A stretch of 64,000 bases of DNA from Boswellia sacra (taxonomy: Eukaryota; Streptophyta; Magnoliopsida; Sapindales; Burseraceae), in NCBI GenBank assembly GCA_013180625.2, contig SNVD02007468.1, positions 124,001 through 188,000 of the forward strand. Direction: 5' to 3'. Below, in pieces: positions 10,777-22,124 of this stretch (its first letter is position 1; each line of letters starts with the position of its first letter). The translations under genes were made by a program, and so were the position numbers. The notes under the pieces were generated by a model, which was not told the origin of the DNA, ran no database searches, and saw only the letters and a program-made list of their open reading frames with translations.

Positions 10777-11970
10777 TGTAACACCCCAAATCTGGCACAT
10801 GATGTATACATGTCATTAGAATGCAACTAACTTTATTCCATGAAATACAAAGTACAGAAATATCCAATTAAGTGCTACAAATTTAGGGATAAAACAATCC
10901 CATTATTACAACCCAAAGTTTAAAATAAAAATACTTGTTTCAAATTACATGATAGTAAAAACTCTACTCAAGCTATGAATGATATTCTAAAACGTCGCTC
11001 TAAACACACAAGCTATCAAATCTTATGTCTAGGAAGCATAATCTGCAAAAATGTTGGTGACGAAGGAGTAAGTCGTCAACTTAATAAGTAATGCGCACAT
11101 TAGTGTATAGTAAACCATACGAACAATATTTACTTTGCAAAATATCATAATAAATTCATAAAAACATATATTATAGCATAATTTAATTCATACTTCCATA
11201 ATAAAATAAATCATCAAATCAAGTTCATAAAATGAAAAATTTCAAATTATCTCACGTCATGTAACCATATCATATCAGAGGATCGATTCACGATCATATC
11301 ATATTTGTGCATATCAGAACATATATATAGCCAGAACCATAACAAAATATACCATATAGGGTGCCACGGATAATGACATAAAATTCATAACAATTGTGAA
11401 TATAAATTTTATGTTTCAAATAAATCAAGTCGAAAACTTTGAAATTTAAGGTAAATAAGTTATAAGAAATTTTAGAAAATACTGGGACAAAATGCTTCGC
11501 ATTTTAGAGAAAATTTGAGATAAAATGTTTCATTATCTTGTCCTTTGATAAAAGAAATAGTTTAATTACAAAAGCAACTATTAACAATAATTTATTTCAT
11601 TAAAAAACTTACATAAAGAAAACTGAAAATATAATTTGATGTTTGAAACTTGAATTTTTAAAATAAATTTCTAATTTTCTAAAAGAAATTTTATAATTTT
11701 ACATATTGGAATCATAATGATTTTTCATTCATGTGGAAATGAGGCATACTAATGTGAATATTTCTTAGCTCCAATCTAGATCAATAGGTTTCTACTTCTA
11801 ACAACTTGGATGAACACAAAATCCTAGAAAATAATCAAGCAAATTATATCATTAAAGTCAACCTTAAAACTAATATAACGATTCAGTCCTGGAATCTGAA
11901 CGGTGATAATTCTATGAATTTTATCTCTTAACTTCTTGTTCTAATGACTCCAAAAATTCACGAATGAATT
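10777..11970 (-). repeat. gypsy 5' LTR, inner part (before the CACTA insertion)
   Basis: The LTR begins on the plus strand with TGTAACACCCC next to the primer site. It carries no coding sequence. It is interrupted at 11971 by a CACTA transposon with a CTA target duplication, and should resume at 22125. Confidence 0.7.
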
Positions 11971-12559
11971 CTACACTACAAGAAAAATGGCAATAGATGA
12001 CGGGAACAAACGATCATAAATAGGGGTGGATGATAGAGAATTTATCAGTAATCTATATCATTGTCACTCATTCATGACAAAGAAAAAATCTCTCATGACC
12101 TTTATGATAGTTTTCATAAGTCAAACGTTTGTCACACTAGAAAATTAATTTTTTAATTAAATTCGTTGACTTCTTTTTGTGGGAAAATTGATTTTTTTGA
12201 ATTTCAATTTAATTTTGGTGGGAAAATTAGTAATTGCTTTTGGTGCAAAAATTATTATTAGGTTAATATTTGGTGGCTAGATTATGTTGTTTGTGATAGA
12301 ATTTATGATTGGTATTTTCTATCACAAGATTTAAATTTATTTTGTAGAAATATGATTTTTTAATTTAATTTATGCATTCATGTTTTTGAAACTCATTTAC
12401 AAATTCTATATGAACTAAAATTAAATTGCACATTCAACTAAGTCCAAGAACACTTTATGTTAATAACATCCATATAACAATCCATAGAATAAGTTCGATA
12501 GATCAAGTATATCATTACTAATACATAAGCTAAACCATATTAGTAACTACCAACAACAA

Positions 12560-13015
12560 ACTGTATTTCTAATTCCAATCCAAAAGCAATAGCAAATGAT
12601 AGCCAACCAAAGCAAACTTCAAACAATTTGGTATATGGGGAACCAAATCAGCAATAGTTGAGATATTGACAAGAAATGATACACCATTTCTGCTATTGAT
12701 GTGCATCACTAATAACAAGCTTAGTTTAACACTGCAAAAATTTATCAGCATGTTCTCTAGGTTCAGCAACCACAAACACATCATTTTGCCAACTAGATGA
12801 AGCATTTATAGCAGGTTAGGAATAGGACTAGGGCCAAATGTATAATTCCCACTTGTGGTAAATTCTATAACTTTTCATACAATGATTTGACATGTAAAGA
12901 GAGCTAACTTTGAGCCTTAGGCGATACTGGTGACGATGAAAATGGTTTGCTAGATTGCGGACCATCCAAGCTTAATGGTGGAACCATATCGATTTGCCAA
13001 TCCTTTATAAGCCAA
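12560..13015 (-). pseudogene. Captured host gene fragment, unknown protein
   Basis: Minus-strand reading in shifting frames gives protein-like segments in order: WQIDMVPPLSLDGPQSSKPF near 13010-12950, a VGIIHLAL-like segment near 12840, NDVFVVAEPREHADKFLQ near 12785-12730, and NSRNGVSFLVNISTIADLVP near 12700-12640. Stops and one or more frameshifts separate them. They look like pieces of an ordinary cellular protein rather than transposase or retroelement sequence. I cannot name the protein. Lying inside a CACTA element, it is best read as a transduplicated fragment. Confidence 0.45.
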
Positions 13016-15913
13016 CATCAAGACTATATTCTGTAGATAGTCCGTCAATGCATGAATGAATTTTTAAAATAATTGCAATGAAGTAGAGATGTATTATCAT
13101 GAACTTTCAAATCGTTTATGGAATTTATAGCATCATGAGACTACAATTTAATTAAAAAAATTGAGAAGAAAATAAGCATTTTAATAAGCCAAGATTTAAA
13201 CCATTAAAAAGCCTACTAGGAGTCCCTCAAGGAGGAGTGGAATTCTAAGGGGTGGTGTTACCTTGGGAACAGAAGACTGTGTTGAGAGTTGTTTTTGGTA
13301 AACAAGTAGAAAAAAGGATATCTAATATGCGAGACCACCAATTTGAGCTAATAGAGATCGTATAATTTCTACTCAACAATCTTTTCCTAGGTTTGCTTTT
13401 GACTTCAGAGGGTTGTGGATAACATGTATTTATACTTCTACACTAGAACTTGTTTCTTATGCAAAGTATAGAGTCATGACTCTTAGTGTATCTCTACGAA
13501 TGGTGCCCATGTGTATCCAAAATACACAAACCAAAAAGTTTCTAAAATAGAATTTCCTCAACTTCAGAAATAAACTAACTTTAGATTTGATGATAAATTC
13601 TAGAAATTCAAATACAAGTGATTTATGTAAATTTCCATCAAGACAACAAGACAATGTAACTTAGATTTGTTCCTAGTTTTTTCCTTGTTTAAACTCAATT
13701 TGACAACTTTTCCTATATTAATCGATGTTAAAATATAACCATGCATAAGTTCACTATCTGGCTCAAGATAAAGCAAGGAAGCCAATTACTTACTAATAGA
13801 GGGCTCTAACTCCTGACAATCTTTACTAATCTGCAAAAATAGTATGCCAATAAGAACAAAAGTTAAATAGAGCTTGCATTAAGTTTGGAAACAAACACTA
13901 GCAACATCCAAAAAAATACCTATAAGCACAAAAATACTACCACGTGAAGATAAGTTGGAAAAAGATTAGATAACACAAACATGTTGGCACATTTAATTTC
14001 ATCAAGCATAAAAATTAGAAATTCAACCTAAAATAATCCTTTTGGAGCAACAATGAACTCAAGTAAATTTTCATGTTTGTTTCAGGTTTTCATTCTAATA
14101 GTTTTTCTTTTTCTTTCTTGGTTAAGACAGTGAACCCTATACCACTCCAGGTTACACTACAAAAAAAGTCACATATAGGGACAAATTCTTTGTGACAGAT
14201 TGTAAATTATGTCCCTAAAAATAAATTATTGAGACATATAATTATAACAGTCACAAGAGGGGCTTAATAATTTTGGTGCTTAAATTCCCGCCATAATTTT
14301 TACTTAATTAGAGACATTTTTTTATAATAGTCACTAAATCTATCACAAAAAGGAAAAAAATCATAAATTTACCAATTGTGACTATATTATTTTGTCTCTA
14401 AATAATATAAAATTTTAATATACATTAGTATTAGTCGCAAATAATTTTTTTTAAACACAGCAAGTATCTTCTTTTCCCTAATAGTATTCTTCTTATATCG
14501 CAATATAAAAATTTATTTCCTATTAGGATTCCTAAATTTATCGCCAAACCAATGATAAAAAATTTTAGATTATGCTAACTACTCCCTCGCAGTGAAACTT
14601 GAATCCCATCACAATCAAATAGGTCCCTTTCTATCACGCCAAACTTGAATCATGCTTCTTCTTTCTTTCATGTAAGTAGCCTCACTTTGACTTCACGCTT
14701 CATTGCCAGCCATCAACTGTCCCTTTCTAGATTGTGTGGATTGCAAACATATTAAAAATTACTCCAGGTAATCAAAGTACTTTTTCATAGTCTTATTTTA
14801 TTACACATGTTTTGATTGTTTGACAATTTTACTCAATGAAATTCTTATATATTTTATTATATACGTTTTGCAGCCAACACAGTTTTCAACCTTCCTTAAA
14901 ACAAGTCTATATTTTATTAAAGAACTATTTTTTGTTAATTATTTTGATTATAATTTTGATTAGTAATAATTTGGATCTTATTATGATTCAATGATTGTGT
15001 ATGTTGAATTGATTTTGTAGTTTGTTATATAACACTCATTATTGGAGATCGTTTATCTTCCATTGACTTCCAAGTGTTTGTTTAAATGTCAAATTGAAAT
15101 TAAAATCATGGTATGAGAAGTATTTTTTAATAAAAGATTAATTTATGAATTATTTATAATATTTCTTTCTACAGTCATGCTAGAGTACGAAATATTTCTT
15201 TTGGTGCTGAATTTAGGTTGTTAAATAATTCAAACATGATCGATTTTTACCAAAATTGGACCAATTTAATTCTTTTATAATTCAATAGTGAGTAATGCGA
15301 CTACCTCCTTTTTTTTCAAGGATTTCAATTATTTTTGTTTAAATCTCCATCAATTTTGTCCAGGATCCAAAGGAGAAGGAAAAGCTTGTAGCTCTCCAAG
15401 CGAGGCTGGGATAACGTTTTCCTGTCAATTTGCAGGTTAGTTCTTTGTTCATATACTGTCAATTTAAATGATTGTTATTTGTTTTATTTTTATCGAATTT
15501 ATCATGGGAGTCCTTAGCATTATGATATTGGTTACATATATATCAAATAGAAACAAGTGATGAGATATGACAAAAGCACTTTCTTTTTCATCCATGAGTT
15601 ACAAATGTAATCAAAATGGCTTATTGTAAAGGAGTGGATTACTTTGTTCCACCAAAAGCACATGTCACACTCTCTCAATCAACTTTGACAGGTTGCTTGG
15701 ATGCAAGTAATGACGCAACCTTTCTCTTCCTCACAATAAGCCACATGGATTAGATTTATATAATTCACTCTAAAAAGTCAATGGCTACTAACTTTTTAGA
15801 GTAAGTTGTTTCTGCAAGAGAATTTATTGACATTGCATTGACCTATCTTATTAGCTAAATGGTGCAATTTATAAGAGAAAATAAGCTGGAAAAGTAGGCT
15901 AAGTGGATTATTA

Positions 15914-15916
<3 letters not shown>

Positions 15917-15954
<38 letters not shown>
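15917..15954. repeat. (TA)n microsatellite
   Basis: An uninterrupted TA tract of about 38 bp in the non-coding part of the nested CACTA element. Confidence 0.95.
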
Positions 15955-15957
<3 letters not shown>

Positions 15958-17439
15958 CTTAAATTAAATAATTTATTAATAAGGAAAATCAATATAATTG
16001 ATAGAATAATGTATAAATATTTGAGGACATTTTTTAAACAAATAAATATTCATAGAGTAGTTAAATTAGTCCTTGGACAATGAAAATGGTCAAACCAAAC
16101 CAAAACTTACAGCATCAATTTTTTTTTAATTAAAAAAATACTCAATCTGCCTTCAGAATTAAGAAATATTTTCAAAATGCAGGAGTTCAACATTGCATGG
16201 AGTAAAATGCTAATAATCTTTTTTATAAATTAATTATCTGCTGATTTATAAAAATGACTATGAAAACCAGCATTGTAGCTTAGGTATAGTTTAGTTTGTG
16301 CTTCCTTGATGAATCAGAAAGCTGGAGTGAAGAGTCAGAGTTGGATTGATGACAATATGAATTAAATCTTTCATAAATTCACTACTTTATATTTTACTTT
16401 TTGTTTAAATGGATAATTTTAAAACTTATTATTGAGTTAATACAATTTAAACTGCTTAAATTTATTGTTTGTCTCTTCTATTACTTGTTTTTTGCTTAGG
16501 ATAGTACACTGACAAATAAAATTAAATGCATTATTTGTTTTCTTTTTGCTTTATTTTGTTATTACCATTTTTTAACCATAAATGCATATTCTTTATGTGT
16601 ATGAGACTGACAATCGGATAGGTCAGGTGGTTATTGTTATTCTTGTTGTGAAATATAATTATTTAAATCTTTTAGAAGTCACAAATAGATTTATAATTAT
16701 AGTTGCTTATTTATTATACAGATTCATCTTTGGGATCTTCTAAAAATATTTAGTATATATATTTTTTTGGATAAGCTCTAATGCACAAGGAAGCTATTGG
16801 AAAGAAGGCCAAGGTATGTTTTTGATGCCTCAATATTATAATTTAATCAGTCTATATAGGTATTTTTTTAAATTAGTATAATGTATACAGATCTTAATAA
16901 GAATAAAGTTAAAGTGAACTTCAGTTGGTGAGCATGTGAATGGGATAAATGTTATTATAATAATCTTAATTTAACTTTTTATAAATGTATAGTTATATTG
17001 GAAAGTTAATGCATCTGCTTAGCCTCAAAAGAAGTGATGAGCTAAGTCATGAACTAATATACATTCGATTAGGAATCAGCCCCCTTCACAATAAACAAAT
17101 ATCTTGGTACAGTGGTGCATGTTAATAAAGCGAATTATAATTAATACATTAGTTCATTGCCATGTTTGATGATCCAATAAGAAAATTGATTGTTCACTAA
17201 CTTAATGCATTAGTTTGGGCATTGTCAATTACTGTTTAATTTTGGTATATTTGCATAACTTATCATGTGAATCTCGCATAACTGAAGTAAAAATTGTTAC
17301 CTTTAGTTTATAACCCGTAAGACTTCTTGCAAAATCTTTTGCACATGTTTGGCTTTTCTTTCTATTTCTTCAATTTTCATCATGGAATTTGGCATATTAA
17401 TTTTTTCTATTTTTGCTTTAATAAATATGTAGTTTATAA

Positions 17440-17440
17440 A

Positions 17441-17484
<44 letters not shown>
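17440..17484. repeat. (AAT)n microsatellite
   Basis: About 15 AAT units lie upstream of the transposase start. Confidence 0.95.
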
Positions 17485-17485
<1 letters not shown>

Positions 17486-17711
17486 TAATAGTATTTAGTC
17501 ATAAAATTTTAGCTACATTGATTTACGGATGGTCTACTATTACGTAAGCCACTATCCTTGTAATATGATTATATTTTCAAAAATTAACATTTATTTATTT
17601 AATTTGAATAGTTTTAAAAAATTTAAATTGCACTTTATTATTTTGTTATTTCATTCAATTCAAGCTATCAAGGTCACTGTATCAATCTAAATTAAAAGCT
17701 TGGAGCAGGTC

Positions 17712-18952
17712 ATGACTAAACGAAAACGATCTGATCGACAAAATAAAGGTGATTATGGAAGAGTCTCTTGTACTACTCCCTACACAAGTGAACAATCACA
17801 AAACCAATCTGCCAATGAAATTCAAGCTCATATTGGTAAGTAAAAAACTGATAACTCATTTTTTTAATTTTATTATTTACTAATGAATTTTTATTATTCC
17901 TAGAAACTCAAAACATTCAAATTGAGCAATTAAATGGTGAGAGAGAAAATGGTGAAAGTGGCAATGGTGAAAACAGTCCTGGTATGTTAAACATTCACAA
18001 TAGCTACTAACTAATTTATATGGTTAAATGATAATATTAATTTTACATTAATGTTAACAGGTGCTTCCAATGCTTCTAAACGGGTTCGTGGACCTACTAG
18101 ATTACAATCAATACATAATCAAGTGGATACCATTCGAGTGAATTTGAACTGTTATGGACAACCTATAGGAGATGGTGCTAAGCAGCTAGGACAATATATT
18201 GGTTATATTGCACGTGATTCTTCTATAATGCCACTTAATTATGCAGATTGGAGACTTGTACCAGAAAAGGATAAAGATCGCATGAACAGCATAATAAAGG
18301 TACTTTAAATTCACTAAATTCTCATAAATATTAAATAAGTGTTACGATTAATTTTTTTTTAAATTGTTACAGAAAAAATTCACAACAGATTGGGATGCTA
18401 TTTCAAAATGGCTAAATGACAAATTAGCTCATCGGTGGCGTAATAGGAAATTCACATTGAAGGAGAAATACAACATAGCAAAAACAAAAAATGATGAGGA
18501 GATGTTAACCCATCTTAAAGATGAAGTAGGGGAGGACCAGTGGAAATGGTTGATTGATTTTTGGGAGTCTGAGAAAGGACAAGTAAGTATTTAAATAATT
18601 TTTTTATAGACAAAATAATGTTTCTTTTCGAGATAAATTATTTTTAATAATATTTTCATGTTTTTACTTGTTATAGCGTCGAGCTACAATAAGTAAGACC
18701 AATCGTTCAAAGCTCACATCAAGTCATACCTCAGGAACAAAAAGTTTTGCAAGAGTTAGAGATGAATTGGTAATCTTCCTAATTAACTATTTCTTAATAA
18801 TTTCAGTTATATATACATATGCTAATAATTCTTTTTTGTGATAGCAATCCCAAGATCCAGAAGGTAAAGAGCCAGATAAGATAACAATGTACATGGTCAC
18901 TCATACAAAGAAAGATAAAAGCGCTATAGATTCAACTTCTGCAGAACTAATT
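17712..18952 (+). pseudogene. CACTA transposase (Ptta/En/Spm plant transposase family), 3'-truncated, six exons
   Basis: Six exons with GT/AG borders can be read: 17712-17835 (from ATG, basic N-terminus MTKRKRSDRQNKG), 17904-17981, 18061-18299, 18373-18582, 18677-18769 and 18845-18952. Exon 3 carries the recognisable domain start (RGPTRLQSI, then INxYGQPIGDGA-like NCYGQPIGDGAKQLGQYIGY). Exon 4 has the KFTTDWDAISKWLNDKLAHR segment and a conserved W-rich end (DQWKWLIDFW). The family is known in plant CACTA elements and is thought to bind transposon ends. The last exon has a good GTAAGT donor but no acceptor partner, because an LTR-element fragment begins within about 10 bp. All six exons read without internal stops. 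Confidence 0.75.
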
Positions 18953-19633
18953 GTAAGTGGCAAAATTCTATAACATATAGAACATAAACATAACAAACAA
19001 TCATTCAAGGCACATGCAAGCACACAAGACATAACTCTACCCCTCCCAAACCATCTACATCATTTTTCTAGGTCCACAGTAAGGCTTAAGCTCTGATACC
19101 ACTCTGTCACGCCCTATCATCTCTTATTTAGAGACTTTATGGGTGATTGATTAAGAAAATAATAAAAAAACATCATCAATATCTCATTATTTTTTTTGAA
19201 ACTCTACAACATATATTCATACATATCACATGAATCCCTTACAACATTTGACTATTTGTTCAAAACAAACTTTACATACGCTGATGACTAAACTTAGTAC
19301 ATAAGTTGATAATCACATAATAAAATTTCCTCTCACAATTTAGGCTAGTCAAAATATTTCCCAAAACTATTGCATGCATGAAGATGCCAGACTCCCTAGG
19401 AAAGCTCTGGAATACAACTAGTACGAGTATCCTTTTGTGTACCTGTGGAGGGAAAGGGTAAGTATAAAGCCTAATAGGAAAGATTCTAATATTATACTAA
19501 TTCACAAATATTCAAACAGTTACTCAATTACATAATTATGCAACCAATTATAATAAGTCAAGCAATCATTCTCATTCACACATCAAGGTATCACTGATTT
19601 ACTTAACAATCAAAATTTTTCATCTAATATTTC

Positions 19634-19868
19634 CCTTAGATCCGTATCCAAACGACTCATCCAAGGTCTAACATTGCAAGTTTATATTCGTGTTCCCCTT
19701 GGATTCGTATCCAAAATGGCCCATCTAAGGTCTAACACATCAAGTTTATTTTCGTGTTCTCCTTGGATCCGTATCCAAAACGGCCTATCCAAGGTCTAAC
19801 ACTAATAATTTCATACCTGCATTCTCCTTGGATCCGTATTCAAAACGGCCCATCCAAGGTCCAGTGCA
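19634..19868. repeat. Tandem repeat, about 63-65 bp unit, four copies
   Basis: Each unit contains CCTTGGATCCGTATCCAAAA, then CGGCCCATCCAAGGTCTAAC, then a variable spacer ending in TTCGTGTTCT or similar. CCTTGG and CCAAGG make each unit partly self-complementary. It lies within the LTR fragment. Confidence 0.85.
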
Positions 19869-19984
19869 TACACTTACAAGCCTTTCAATGTAATTTCCAA
19901 AATAAATCTCAAGGAAATTCAGTTTCTATGCAAAATCCAAGCCTGTCAAGAGGGTTACACACGGTCGGGTCGGTTCTGTAATTC

Positions 19985-20410
19985 CGCTCGACACTCGACA
20001 TGTTCATTACTTGACACTCGACATTCTCATAACTAGACACTCGACACATCCACAACTAAACACTCGACACATTCACCACTAGGCACTCGACACATTCACC
20101 ATTAGACACTTGACATATTCACCCCTAGACACTTGACATATCCGTAACTAGACACTCGACACATTCACAACTAGGCACTCGACACATTCACCACTAGACA
20201 CTCAACATATTCACCCCTAGACACTCGACATATTTGTAACTAGACACTCGACATATTTACAACTAGGCACTCGACACATTCACCACTAGACACTCGACAT
20301 ATTCACCCCTAGACACTCAACATATCCGTAACTAGACACTCGACGCATTCATAAGTAGGCACTCGACACATTCACCATTAGACACTCGACACATTCACAA
20401 CTAGACACAT
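19985..20410. repeat. 23-bp minisatellite with a 92-bp four-monomer higher-order unit
   Basis: Monomers of the form AGACACTCGACACATTCAC plus four variable bases repeat about 18 times. The AGGCACTCGACACATTCACC variant recurs at 20081, 20173, 20265 and 20357, exactly 92 bp apart. The three monomers between (with CACCCCT, a TCCGTAACT-like ending and CACAACT) recur in the same order. That is a higher-order repeat of four 23-mers, three full periods long. Confidence 0.85.
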
Positions 20411-20817
20411 TCATCAAGAACAACCTCTACTTCACGTCATAAGCACATAACTTCACAAATAATTCATCATCCAATCAACAAACAACCAATTTAACAATAA
20501 ATCACATGCATTGCAAACCAATATCAATTAAAACAACAAAAATAAATAACACAAGAAAATCCCTACTTATTTTTCAAGCCTATACACCTCTTTAATTTTT
20601 CCTTTATTTTCCTCTCTTTTTCTTCCTTCTCTTTTTCTTCTTCTCCTTCTTCTCTTTTTCTCTGTAACCGTAAGACTCTTCTCTTCTATCGTCAAATGAA
20701 ATTAACCCCTTCTGGAACCCTCATGACTCTCTTATATATACAAGGCCTTAATTCATGGGCCTAAGTCCACTTATTTTCTAAACCCATTTAATCCTTAGGC
20801 ATAGTTTCTAAATTTTG

Positions 20818-20818
<1 letters not shown>

Positions 20819-20857
<39 letters not shown>
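20819..20857. repeat. (TA)n microsatellite
   Basis: About 39 bp of pure TA between two LTR-derived fragments. Confidence 0.95.
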
Positions 20858-20859
<2 letters not shown>

Positions 20860-21480
20860 AAATTCTACATGAACAATAGAGAAATAAGAAAATAAAAAAA
20901 ATAGCAACACAAGATTTTACGTGAAAAACTCCAAAACTATATGAAAAATTGTTACAATCATATAGACTTTGAATTCACTCTCATTAACCATTCCTAAAGA
21001 CCCTTAATACACCCCCTTACCAAGCTATCTCACTCACTCATATCTCCAAGAGGAATTTTAAACGCCTCACCAAAAAGGACTTTACCTAGAGCTAAACCAT
21101 AAGATGTTTCAAGTGGTGCACTTGTAACCAAGGAATAGGATCCTTTATATAGGCATCCAAGTCGCTTTACCTTCTCCTTTTAGTAATAGAAATCATCTTC
21201 TTTTCCTAGTAAAACTCTCCTATTTAGAATAGGATTGTTCTTCCTTTCCTAGTTGAAGTAGGATTCTCATATTTTCAATAGGATTCTTTATTTCCTAATT
21301 TAATTAGAACTTTACCAATAGGATTTTTATGAATTACCCTTTTATTTAGTCAATATCCTAACATTCAAAACTTCAATCGCTCCATTCAACGTGCTCAAGA
21401 GCCACTCATCTAACTTGGTCAAACCCTTAAGAATGGATTGCGAAGATTTAAACTTACGCTGTAACAAAAACAAATACAAC
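20858..21480. mobile_element. Copia-like LTR fragment (tentative)
   Basis: TAGCAACACAAGATTTTACG, followed by a TGAAAAACTCC stretch and repeated TAGGATT/ATAGGATT motifs, resembles the transcribed part of several plant copia LTRs. No partner LTR, primer site or coding region is visible. The call rests on general resemblance only. Confidence 0.35.
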
Positions 21481-21491
21481 CTACACAACTT

Positions 21492-21625
21492 CTAATAATT
21501 CGACGACGTACTCTTGTACTCCTCGATCATGTTCTCAAGATCCTCATCAGTGGTAACAGAGATCAATGAATCTAAGTCTTCAGAAGGCAATTGATATTTA
21601 AGACCAAATGACTGCTCGTTTAAAA
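21492..21625 (-). pseudogene. Captured PB1-domain fragment
   Basis: The minus-strand open stretch ending at 21492 carries FGLKYQLPSEDLDSLISVTT followed directly by DEDLENMIEEYK. This is the C-terminal half of a plant PB1 domain, including the acidic OPCA-like segment (D-x-D-x-D/E-x-E), as found in PB1-containing kinases and related proteins. The preceding residues do not look like the PB1 N-terminal half, so only part was captured. It lies about 0.5 kb inside the right end of the CACTA element. The rest of the 123-codon reading frame is probably not genuine coding sequence. Confidence 0.7.
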
Positions 21626-22124
21626 GGCTCTGAGAGAGACAAGACATGACATGGAGTTTGGAGGAGAAGAGATTGGCGGTGGTAAGGATGCTCGGTTGAT
21701 TTCTAAGGTTTGGGTACAATTTGAAAGGGTGAGTGTTAGTGATGATAAAGTGTTTGGATAAGTGTTGTGAGTGTTTAGATTTTGTTATGTTTAGGTTTAA
21801 ATAAACTATTTTATTTTGGCATTTACATTTATTTTTTAAAAAATTATTTGACCACCAAAACATGATGTTTTGCTTTTTTTAATAAAATATTAATTTAAAA
21901 TTTGGTCAAACACGGTTGATAATAAATTTCTATCACAAAGTTTTTGATAGAGTTATTTTCTATCACTATTCTATTATCCATTCTTGATAGATAAAAATAT
22001 ATCACAAGTACATCATCAAGTTTATGATAGATGCCATAACTCTGTCACCACTCCATCATCCTTCTATAATATAACGATTTTTATTATAAAGTGTTAGTCA
22101 TCTATTGTTATTTTTCTTATAGTG

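Larger units (their letters stand above)
14155..18960 (+). mobile_element. Second CACTA transposon, nested, truncated at its right side
   Basis: CACTACAAAAAAAGTCACAT at 14155 begins a typical CACTA terminus, followed by a subterminal zone with repeated GTCAC/GTGAC and GGGACA/TGTCCC motifs (14175-14400). Plus-strand Ptta/En/Spm-type transposase exons follow at 17712-18952. The matching right terminus was not found; the sequence changes to an LTR-element leader at about 18960. Region 14400-17700 holds only A/T-rich non-coding DNA with two microsatellites. Confidence 0.65.
18960..20815 (-). mobile_element. LTR retroelement fragment: leader, primer site and a repeat-rich LTR
   Basis: GCTCTGATACCA at 19091-19102 is the reverse of an initiator-Met primer site. 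The LTR begins a few bases later with TGTCACGCCC, so the element reads on the minus strand. Only about 145 bp of leader remain to the left. The LTR holds two tandem-repeat arrays (19634-19868 and 19985-20410). Its outer end is not sharply defined, and I place it before the (TA)n tract. No coding region of this element survives. Confidence 0.55.
11974..22124. mobile_element. CACTA (En/Spm) DNA transposon, about 10.15 kb, non-autonomous, carrying nested elements and host gene fragments
   Basis: The left end reads CACTACAAGAAAAA and continues into CAATAGATGAC. The right end, inverted, reads CACTATAAGAAAAA and then CAATAGATGAC. The terminal inverted repeat is about 28 bp with few mismatches. A 3-bp CTA duplication flanks it (11971-11973 and 22125-22127). 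Subterminal sequence is rich in short TATCA/TGATA motifs. Inside are a second CACTA end with transposase exons (14155-18952), LTR debris (18960-21480) and two host-gene fragments. No transposase clearly belonging to the outer element is seen. Confidence 0.85.
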
